The translations under genes were made by a program, and so were the position numbers. DNA of 40,283 nucleotides from Fibrobacter sp. (GTDB taxonomy: Bacteria; Fibrobacterota; Chitinivibrionia; Chitinivibrionales; Chitinispirillaceae). The stretch is taken from positions 1 through 40,283 of the forward strand of contig JAAYYB010000287.1 of the NCBI GenBank assembly GCA_012515615.1, read 5' to 3'. Positions 32,335 to 40,283 of the stretch are shown piece after piece. Numbering within the stretch: the stretch's first letter is position 1; each line of letters starts with the position of its first letter. The notes beneath the pieces are model-generated. The model saw only the letters and a program-made list of their open reading frames with translations. It was not told where the DNA came from and searched no databases.

Positions 32335-33399
32335 TTACAATATGGAATAGCGCCTGAGATAGAAGAACACCACCTCAACAGTGACCTTCACGATACTTAT
32401 TACCGGTATAACTAGAATCATCCCTATCACACCGGCAAGCTGCCCTCCTGTGGCTACACCGACTATCACTACCAGCGGATGCAGATTAACGCTCTTTCCG
32501 ACTGCTATCGGGTAAACAAATGTTCCCTCCAGAAACTGTACGATCACAAATACGACTGCAATCTTGACAAACCCGATTACAGACAACCCCTCCGGGCTCA
32601 CAATCAGGACAAAAAAAGCGGGAACAAACCCTATAACCGGTCCCAGATAGGGAATCAGGTTGCCCAACCCGGCAATGATTCCAATTACAATGCTGTATGG
32701 AAGACCGATTAAACTCAGGCCAATCGATGTCAATATTCCTACGGCAAGCGCATCTATGAGCTGTCCTCTGATAAAGCACTGAACCGAATCGGCGATTCTG
32801 CTGAACAGCAGCACAAACATTTCAAAATACCTGTTCGGTGTCAAGCGCAACATAGCCTTCTTAATAAGATAACCATCAGCAAGAAAAAAGAATGTAAACA
32901 CCGGAATGAGCGTCAGAAGCGACACTATGTAAAGCAGATTGCCTGCAATAGCCGGAATCGATTTCAGTATGGCCCCGGTGCTGCCGGCAAGTTTATCTTT
33001 GATCAATTGGTAAAAATCGGGGACCGTAACTGCCGGGAACTTTGCGGCTACCACATCACGGAGACTGCCCAGACTTTTCTGCAGAAAATTGTCGTACTGG
33101 GGCAAATTCTTCGCCAGATTCCTTCCCTCGCTGACAAGCCCCGGAACAACAAAAAACGCAGCGACTGCAACCAGCCCGCCTGTTACAGCGAAAATAAGTG
33201 TTATAACCAGAAGCCGGTTGATGCCTCTTGCCTCGATAAGATTTACAAGAGGTTGAAACAGAAAAGCAAGAAGTATGGAAACTGCCAGCGGGATTGCAAG
33301 CACCTTCACCGAATAGATCACTGCCACCGCGATAAAAAGCAGCAGCACAAAAAAGCTGTACCGGATTATGCGACTTGAAACAGGAGTGTTAGAGCTCAT
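32335..33399 (-). CDS. AI-2E/PerM-family membrane permease
   Basis: This 354-residue polytopic protein has the AI-2E transporter family pattern: seven to eight transmembrane segments, with the central soluble part (about 60-150) and the conserved GLGNLIPYLGPVIGFVPA and VGKSVNLHPLVVIVGVATGGQLAG blocks in the last third. Members move AI-2, sodium/proton or other solutes; the substrate cannot be told. Its ATG lies directly after the stop of the cNMP-binding gene. It is the last gene in the ftsY, zinc-ribbon, cNMP, permease run. Confidence 0.93.
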   Translation of the reverse strand: MSSNTPVSSRIIRYSFFVLLLFIAVAVIYSVKVLAIPLAVSILLAFLFQPLVNLIEARGINRLLVITLIFAVTGGLVAVAAFFVVPGLVSEGRNLAKNLPQYDNFLQKSLGSLRDVVAAKFPAVTVPDFYQLIKDKLAGSTGAILKSIPAIAGNLLYIVSLLTLIPVFTFFFLADGYLIKKAMLRLTPNRYFEMFVLLFSRIADSVQCFIRGQLIDALAVGILTSIGLSLIGLPYSIVIGIIAGLGNLIPYLGPVIGFVPAFFVLIVSPEGLSVIGFVKIAVVFVIVQFLEGTFVYPIAVGKSVNLHPLVVIVGVATGGQLAGVIGMILVIPVISIVKVTVEVVFFYLRRYSIL

Positions 33400-33930
33400 C
33401 TATTCAGCGCCACTTTTTATCAGATTCAGCTCGTTTTGAACCCTCTCAAGATTATCATTTGCCTTTATAAGACGGCTGCAGACAATTCTGGATAAGTTTA
33501 CCAGAATGCGGCTCCCCAGCCTGGGGTCCCTCTCCATAATATTGCCCAGGTCAGGTTTAGAGAACCCGTAAAGCACCGTTTCTGTTGTAGTAACCGCAGA
33601 AGCGCTCCTGCTGATGTCATCAAGAAGTGCCAGCTCTCCAAAGAAACTGCGCTCGCTTATAAGCGCAAGCCGGATACCCCCGGCCGTTGCAGAGATCTTT
33701 TTCTCAATCGAAACCTCGCCCTTCTTGACGATATACATGCCGGCGCCTGGTTCCCCTTCGTTAAACACAATTTCCCCTGCCCTGTACCTGCGCTCATGAA
33801 GAACCCTCTCGATCTGAACAAGGTTTCTTGTGGAAACATTCTCAAAAACCGAAAGCGATTTCAGAAGCTCGATAGTGCTCTTTGATTCTGCTGAATTGGG
33901 GAAAAAAAAGGACCAGACCGGATTATCCAT
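33400..33930 (-). CDS. Cyclic-nucleotide-binding domain protein
   Basis: This 176-residue protein is a single cNMP-binding (CAP_ED) fold: RAGEIVFNEGEPGAGMYIVKKGEVSI, then the phosphate-binding cassette FGELALLDDISRSASA. There is no C-terminal DNA-binding HTH, so it is not a Crp/Fnr regulator by itself. The C-terminal helix is about 45 residues. It may control the adjacent permease or another partner when cyclic nucleotide binds. AAGGA lies eight bases before the ATG, and the permease start follows with no gap. Confidence 0.92.
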   Translation of the reverse strand: MDNPVWSFFFPNSAESKSTIELLKSLSVFENVSTRNLVQIERVLHERRYRAGEIVFNEGEPGAGMYIVKKGEVSIEKKISATAGGIRLALISERSFFGELALLDDISRSASAVTTTETVLYGFSKPDLGNIMERDPRLGSRILVNLSRIVCSRLIKANDNLERVQNELNLIKSGAE

Positions 33931-33941
33931 AAGACATTCCT

Positions 33942-34115
33942 TCAGCCCTGCAGTGAGGAGTCTTCTTCAGGGCTATCCTCGGGGTTGTATTCAGTAGTAT
34001 TCTCAGATGAACAGTCGGGGCACTCTTTGGCCCCTGAAAAGCCGGCGGCAAAAACATTTCCGCATTTTTTACAGAACATAAAACGCATTGTCGGATACTT
34101 GTTCTCGTTAATCAT
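33942..34115 (-). CDS. Small 57-aa zinc-ribbon protein
   Basis: ATG 34115 lies 23 bases after the ftsY stop. The product has two CxxC knuckles (FCKKCGNVF and ECPDCSS, Cys15/18 and 32/35) that fit a rubredoxin- or zinc-ribbon-type metal site, then an acidic tail (EYNPEDSPEEDSS). The ribosome site is weak (GGGG at a distance). Small zinc ribbons near FtsY may be structural or regulatory. It is too short for a usual ORF cut-off. Confidence 0.65.
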   Translation of the reverse strand: MINENKYPTMRFMFCKKCGNVFAAGFSGAKECPDCSSENTTEYNPEDSPEEDSSLQG

Positions 34116-34137
34116 CGTGCGTGCCCCGCCTTATTAT

Positions 34138-35040
34138 TTACAAATCACCAAACATGGCATCCACATAGGATCTGGGGTCAAAGTCCTGGAGATCTTCAAG
34201 CCCCTCTCCTACTCCGATTTTCTTTACAGGAACCTTAAACTGCCTGGTCATGGATATTGCCACACCGCCTTTTGCTGTACCGTCAAGTTTGGTAACGATA
34301 AGTCCTGTCAGACCCAGTGCATCATTGAAAACTTTAACCTGCCTGAGCGCGTTCTGCCCCGTAGTGGCATCGATTACCAGAAGAATTTCGTTGGGGGCAT
34401 GAGGCGTGTTGCGCTTTATCACCCTGACAATCTTGTCAAGCTCATTCATCAGGTTGACTTTTGTATGCAGTCTTCCCGCGGTGTCTAAAATAAGCACATC
34501 TGTGTTTCTGGCCTTCGCCGCCTCAATCGCATCAAAGGCAACAGATGCCGCATCGGAGCCCTCCTGCTGCGCGACGAAATCGCAACCGGTACGCTCAGCC
34601 CAGATCCTCAACTGCTCTATGGCCCCCGCCCGGAAAGTATCCGCCGCCCCAAGCATCACCGTCTTTCCCTTCCTGCGCATCTCGTTGGCCATCTTGCCTA
34701 TTGTCGTTGTCTTTCCAACCCCGTTTACACCGACTACAAGTATCACCCAGGGCTTGGGGGGAAAATCCTCCGGAAGCTTCACTACATTGAGCCCGGATGA
34801 CAACATCCTTTTAAGCTCCTCATAGGCCTCGTGAGTATCACGAATCCCATCTTCCCTGATACGCTCCCTGAGATCATCAACTATCTCACTTGAAAGCTCC
34901 ATCCCTACATCCGCGGCTATAAGCGCATCTTCTAGCGATTCAAAGAACTGCTCGTCAAAACGGCTTTCACCGCCGACAATGGATGTCAGCTGAGAACGCG
35001 TTTTACTTAAACCCTCTTTTAATCGCGAAAACAGGCTCAT
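34138..35040 (-). CDS. ftsY: Signal recognition particle receptor FtsY
   Basis: This is the 300-residue receptor GTPase for SRP, which delivers nascent membrane proteins. It has the short N domain (about 20-80) and G domain with the P-loop GVNGVGKTTT (104-113), DTFRAGAIEQL, DTAGRLHTK and TKLDGTAKGG. The long acidic A domain of the E. coli protein is absent, as in many bacteria. A promoter is not clear in the AT-rich 112-bp gap upstream. It is first in the run with the zinc ribbon, cNMP protein and permease. Confidence 0.97.
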   Translation of the reverse strand: MSLFSRLKEGLSKTRSQLTSIVGGESRFDEQFFESLEDALIAADVGMELSSEIVDDLRERIREDGIRDTHEAYEELKRMLSSGLNVVKLPEDFPPKPWVILVVGVNGVGKTTTIGKMANEMRRKGKTVMLGAADTFRAGAIEQLRIWAERTGCDFVAQQEGSDAASVAFDAIEAAKARNTDVLILDTAGRLHTKVNLMNELDKIVRVIKRNTPHAPNEILLVIDATTGQNALRQVKVFNDALGLTGLIVTKLDGTAKGGVAISMTRQFKVPVKKIGVGEGLEDLQDFDPRSYVDAMFGDL

Positions 35041-35152
35041 GACTTCTTTCCCTCTGGTCGGCTTCTTTATCTTCTATATTTCTATATTTTTTAATTCTTA
35101 ATATATGTAAAATCTAGCCATAAATAAAGAAACCCCACAGATTAAAACGCCT

Positions 35153-36037
35153 TTATTTTATTATGCTGAAAAATTCAGACGATTTTTCCATGTTCTGAGC
35201 AAGAGTTTCATTTACTTTACGGTAATCGGCCTCACTGAGCTTTAGTACAGTTCTGGCCTGTTCCCACTCCCCGGGACTGACCTCTTCTTCCCACAATCCG
35301 TTTCCAGATTCATGCGCGAACAGATCCGCAATATGCACTGTGGTCACAAGATCCACCAGCTCATGGGCATCCCCGGGGTTGTGATGGTAAATGATAGCGT
35401 GTCCCAGATCAGACGGAAGTGCCCACTTCTCGGCCAGTATCTTTCCCAGTTCCGCGTGAGAAAAACCCAGAACCCGCTTTTCCGCATCCAGAAGCGCTAT
35501 CTTGTTTTCCCTGGCGTACTCACACACCTCAAGATACTCCCGGCTCATATACTCACAAAAAATAAGCTTTCCTATGTCATGAAGAATTCCGGCACAGAAC
35601 GCACTCTCCGGATCCATTATGCGCACATTGAAAAAATGACGGACAATAATCCTGGAGGCCAGAGCTGTAACGATCGAGTGCTTCCAGAAACGATCCCTGT
35701 CAAAAGCCCTGTTTTTTATAACGGGAAACATCTTCATCAGCGAAACACTCAACACTATCGAACGTACCGCATTGAAACCAAGAATCACCACCGCTGTCGA
35801 TACAGATGAGATACTGCGGGGAATTCCATAAAAGGCACTGTTGGCCAGCCGTATAATCTTACTTGTAAGTGCCGGATCCTTCTCTAAAAGCTTTGCCGCA
35901 TCATCAGCAGATGATTCAGGAGAATTAATCACCTCTATCAGCCGATTAACTATGGCCGGAAACGGAGGGAGATTATCGATATTATCTACCAGCTGGCGAT
36001 AGCGCTCCGATGATCCTGAAACCATGTTTGAATTCAT
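35153..36037 (-). CDS. HDOD-domain signalling protein
   Basis: This 294-residue protein carries an HDOD domain (about 15-215): LPPFPAIVNRLIEVINSP, then LTSKIIRLANSAFYG and GFNAVRSIVLSVSL. It keeps an HD-like pair in GILHDIGKL, which many HDOD proteins have lost. ATG 36037 gives an ATGA overlap with mtaB; the longer frame to 36070 is not needed. HDOD proteins link to two-component and second-messenger pathways, commonly without enzyme activity of their own. It is the last gene of the mutL-STAS-mtaB-HDOD run. Confidence 0.92.
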   Translation of the reverse strand: MNSNMVSGSSERYRQLVDNIDNLPPFPAIVNRLIEVINSPESSADDAAKLLEKDPALTSKIIRLANSAFYGIPRSISSVSTAVVILGFNAVRSIVLSVSLMKMFPVIKNRAFDRDRFWKHSIVTALASRIIVRHFFNVRIMDPESAFCAGILHDIGKLIFCEYMSREYLEVCEYARENKIALLDAEKRVLGFSHAELGKILAEKWALPSDLGHAIIYHHNPGDAHELVDLVTTVHIADLFAHESGNGLWEEEVSPGEWEQARTVLKLSEADYRKVNETLAQNMEKSSEFFSIIK

Positions 36038-37356
36038 ATATCTTTCCGGGTAAAAGGTTCTGCAATACAATATCTGTAATTATCCGTTGTTTTTACTCTG
36101 ACTTCAAGCCAGGAATTGCGCGGAACAGAAATTTCCGGTACCCGCACACGGATATAATTCGACGTCAAACCCTCGACAGGCTCCCCGGATTCAACAAGCA
36201 GACGCAGAGAAACACCCCTGCATGACTCCAGAAACGCAGCCCTGCTCTCCTCAAGAGCTTTTCTAAGCCTGCTGCTTCTCTCTGTTTTCACCACCTCCGG
36301 TATCTGCCCCGGCATGGAGAAGGCCGCGGTTCCCGGACGAGCCGAGAAGCGGAAAACATGCCCGTAGGAAAAACCCACCCTCGAAACATTCTCCAGCGTT
36401 TCCAGAAACATCTCTTCTGTTTCCCCCGGAAAACCGACTATGAAATCACCCCCGAGTCCGGCATGAGGGAAGTTTCTCCTGAAAGATAAAAGTTTCTTTA
36501 GTAACTCCTGCACCCCCTCACCATCCCTGCCCATTCTGCTCAGCACATCCCCATTGAGACTCTGCACACTTACATGCAGATGATCACAGACCCTGCCCGC
36601 CTCTGCTGCCATCTGAAGAATTTTCGTGTCAAGGTCGCGCGGGTCAAGAGAACTCAGTCTCACCCTGAAATCCCCCTCTATCTTCATGATCTCCTCAAGG
36701 AGCATCACCAGTGTCAACCCCTCCTGCTTTCCAAACTGCCCGATATGCGTACCGGAAAGCACTATCTCCTTGAAACCGGTACCGACAGCCTCAGCACATG
36801 TACTCAAGACACTTTCCGCAGAAACCGATCTTGATGGCCCGCGGAGCTGCGGAACGATACAATAGGCACACCGGTAGTCACAGCCCTCCTGAATCTTTAC
36901 AGAAAATCTGGTGCGGAAATCATCAGGACGCGGAACAGCTCCAGGATCAACACCACCATACCCTTCCTCTTTGTCAAAACCGGCATGAAAGATTCCCCCA
37001 CCCTGGTTTTGAAGAATCGAAACGATCTCTTTTTTGAATGTATTACCCACCACCCAGTGAATGCCTGCGGATTTTAACTGCTGCGGTTTCTGCTGCGCAA
37101 GACAGCCTGTTACCATTATGCGGACGGCCGGATACTCCTTTAAAAGCGCGCGAAGCATCCGCAGCGTTTTCGATTCGGTACCTGAGGTCACAGAACAGGT
37201 GTTTACAATAACCACATCGGATTCTTCCGGACTGTCAACGACACTGAACCCGTTTAAAAAGAGACGCATCCGTAAAGAAGCCATCTCCTCCTGGTTGGTC
37301 CTGCATCCAAGTGATTTTATATGCACCCTGCGGCATTCGCCGGCCCCCCCGGTCAT
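36034..37356 (-). CDS. mtaB: tRNA t6A37 methylthiotransferase MtaB
   Basis: This 440-residue radical SAM enzyme converts t6A37 to ms2t6A37. The N-terminal UPF0004 domain has three cysteines (SLGCRTNQ, NTCSVT, TGCLAQ) for one FeS cluster. The radical SAM CxxxCxxC is in EGCDYRCAYCIVPQLRG. A TRAM-like domain lies near the C-terminus. It overlaps the tandem STAS gene (ATGA) and HDOD gene (ATGA). Its substrate base is made by TsaD, encoded 4-5 kb away. MiaB is the alternative, but the CRTNQEE pattern supports MtaB. Confidence 0.93.
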   Translation of the reverse strand: MTGGAGECRRVHIKSLGCRTNQEEMASLRMRLFLNGFSVVDSPEESDVVIVNTCSVTSGTESKTLRMLRALLKEYPAVRIMVTGCLAQQKPQQLKSAGIHWVVGNTFKKEIVSILQNQGGGIFHAGFDKEEGYGGVDPGAVPRPDDFRTRFSVKIQEGCDYRCAYCIVPQLRGPSRSVSAESVLSTCAEAVGTGFKEIVLSGTHIGQFGKQEGLTLVMLLEEIMKIEGDFRVRLSSLDPRDLDTKILQMAAEAGRVCDHLHVSVQSLNGDVLSRMGRDGEGVQELLKKLLSFRRNFPHAGLGGDFIVGFPGETEEMFLETLENVSRVGFSYGHVFRFSARPGTAAFSMPGQIPEVVKTERSSRLRKALEESRAAFLESCRGVSLRLLVESGEPVEGLTSNYIRVRVPEISVPRNSWLEVRVKTTDNYRYCIAEPFTRKDI

Positions 37357-38042
37357 ACCGGCAGATCCCAGTCCTGAATCGCATCGGGCCTTGACGGGAA
37401 AACCGGAATCAGCAGTTCCAGTTTAAGTGTTGAAAAAAGATCATTTACTATGTAGTTGGCCCCGCACATTCTCATGCTTCCCCCGGTTTCCTTGAGGAGA
37501 TTATTCATGTTGAGAACCGTGCCGAGACTGAGGCTGTCAAAGAAGGTCAGCTCCTCTACGTCAAGAAGAATCTTTCTATGCTGTGCCAGGGAAAGGAGAA
37601 ACTGCTGTTTAAGGTACGATGATCCGCCGGGATGAGTCAGCACGCCGGAGAGAACAAAAACACAGATATCGCCCAGAATCTCTTTTTGAACGGTAAGCTT
37701 TATGTCCACAGAGGTCTCAAAGAGGTCGACTTGAGCCTTTATGAGCCCGCCATCCCTCTTGATTGTGAAGATCCGCTCGAGCCCCGCGTCACAGAAAAGC
37801 TCATAGAGATCATCATTGAGGTTCCCTATAACAAGCTCCACACCCCTCAAGCGGCACTCTTTTGAGAGGGTGATCAGTACCCCTATTCCCGAGCTGTCAA
37901 TCAGATCGGACCCGGAGAAATCGAAAAAGACACTGCTGAACCGGTCTTTTTGAAGATCGCTCAATACCGATGCCATGGTCTCCCTGACCACTGAACCGGT
38001 AAAATGCTGAGGCCCTTTTATTTGTAAACAGTTCTGAGACAT
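37353..38042 (-). CDS. Tandem-STAS-domain protein
   Basis: This 229-residue protein has two STAS domains. The first (about 1-110) keeps the canonical phospho-site D-S-S-G (LIDSSGIGVLITL, Ser50/51). The second (about 112-220) has FFDSLSLGTVLNM, a divergent version of the same site. Tandem STAS proteins can bridge two anti-sigma kinases or sense two states. It overlaps mtaB (ATGA) and starts nine bases after mutL, so all are cotranscribed. It may be controlled by the HATPase at 28598, an inference. Confidence 0.87.
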   Translation of the reverse strand: MSQNCLQIKGPQHFTGSVVRETMASVLSDLQKDRFSSVFFDFSGSDLIDSSGIGVLITLSKECRLRGVELVIGNLNDDLYELFCDAGLERIFTIKRDGGLIKAQVDLFETSVDIKLTVQKEILGDICVFVLSGVLTHPGGSSYLKQQFLLSLAQHRKILLDVEELTFFDSLSLGTVLNMNNLLKETGGSMRMCGANYIVNDLFSTLKLELLIPVFPSRPDAIQDWDLPV

Positions 38043-38051
38043 AAACCGGTC

Positions 38052-39884
<1,833 letters not shown>

Positions 39885-40101
39885 TTTGGGGGCCAGTTTC
39901 TGGTTTTTACCGCACAAAAGAGCAAAATTAACGCTCTTTTTCCACTCTGGAAAACTCTATCCTACACTTTTAAGCCTGAAATCTTTGTGCCATAAATATA
40001 CAACATGGGATATCGATATTTGCCCGACAGGATCAGGATAATGCTAGATTGAGGCTAAGAATAAGATGAAGAGCTTTTGGAGGAGTATACTCGATAAATT
40101 T

Positions 40102-40222
40102 TTCTGGAAGAAGGCGTCCCGATACAAGTATAAGCAAGAATTAAAGATAAGGAGTTTCTGGAAGAGGGCGTCCCAATACAAGTAATAAACAAGAATAAAG
40201 AAATTCTGGAAGAGGGTGTCCC
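40102..40222. repeat. Tandem repeats of about 50 bp
   Basis: TTCTGGAAGARGGCGTCCC recurs at 40102, 40156 and, as a variant, at 40204, with ATACAAGTA-type spacers, giving periods of 54 and 48 bp. The same motif is inside the dispersed repeat at 27204-27222 in reverse. The gap 39918-40101 has no gene I can support. Confidence 0.75.
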
Positions 40223-40283
40223 CTCTTTCGCTCCAGCCTGTCGAAGACGCCAGTCTTGCGCTATCACCCCGTGTTGTCCACCA
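40201..40283. repeat. Dispersed repeat, copy cut by the window end
   Basis: The reverse complement of this segment matches 27144-27226 at about 90% over 83 bases, including the CCACCA end that forms part of the 9-bp inverted repeat in the other copy. The repeat continues past the window edge. It has no coding potential I trust; the minus-strand frame through it is a repeat artefact. Confidence 0.75.

Noticed and set aside
34138-35040. FtsY truncation
   Set aside because: Absence of the acidic A domain is normal in many bacteria; the NG core is complete.
35041-35152. AAATAAAG/CTTTATTT pair as terminator between the HDOD gene and ftsY
   Set aside because: The stem is all weak pairs except one, the loop is long and no T-run follows; not called.
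40055-40267. Minus-strand ORF with repeated CIGTPSSR
   Set aside because: The repeated peptide only mirrors the tandem DNA repeats; there is no start signal.

Overview
The window comes from a Gram-negative-type bacterial chromosome. It encodes lipoprotein and Sec-type signal peptides, a probable outer-membrane barrel, a sigma54 enhancer-binding regulator, FtsY and an endonuclease-type MutL. GC is moderate. Genes are tightly packed, with many ATGA/TTGA/GTGA stop-start overlaps, and several gaps carry short dispersed repeats. No rRNA or unambiguous lineage marker is present. The gene mix would suit Fibrobacterota (Chitinispirillia-like) or a related phylum, but that is only a weak inference. 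I see no CRISPR array, prophage or intact transposase.

Region 1 (1-5740) is a two-component system (small unknown protein, PAS histidine kinase, NtrC-type regulator) followed by a well-formed -24/-12 sigma54 promoter and three genes of unknown function. The first and third of these are divergent paralogues with shared cysteines. A 16-bp palindrome occurs twice before the kinase operon and again, in variant form, at enhancer distance from the sigma54 promoter. This suggests a self-contained regulon.

Region 2 (5746-10460) has a YitT-family membrane protein, then a leftward operon of a creatininase-fold protein with lost metal ligands, an active-type M16 zinc peptidase and an M16 partner lacking the zinc motif. 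A tRNA-Pro(CGG) with its own terminator follows. Beside it, 10482-10649 folds into one 168-nt imperfect hairpin.

Region 3 (10695-17048) is a five-gene leftward cluster: solute-binding lipoprotein, TPR protein, coiled-coil protein, membrane-anchored AraC-type HTH protein and secreted transglutaminase-like protein. It looks like an undescribed envelope or sensing system.

Region 4 (17049-22522) has N-acetylglutamate synthase, a MITE-like element, a secreted OB-fold-like protein, and a leftward DUF512 radical-SAM / RluB / phosphoglycolate phosphatase operon. Heptamer repeat arrays lie in the gaps.

Region 5 (22523-27583) encodes a large Ig-like-repeat surface protein coupled to a probable outer-membrane barrel, then a repeat-rich gap and a small secreted protein.

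Region 6 (27676-33399) resembles a partner-switching module: a STAS protein, a receiver lacking its phospho-Asp, and a degenerate receiver fused to a HATPase. A membrane-anchored STAS protein coupled to tsaD, a 49-aa membrane protein and an AI-2E/PerM-family permease follow.

Region 7 (33400-40283) is leftward housekeeping: MutL, tandem-STAS protein, MtaB and HDOD protein in one run, then FtsY, a mini zinc ribbon, a cNMP-binding protein and the permease. The window ends inside a dispersed repeat whose other copy lies near 27.1-27.2 kb.
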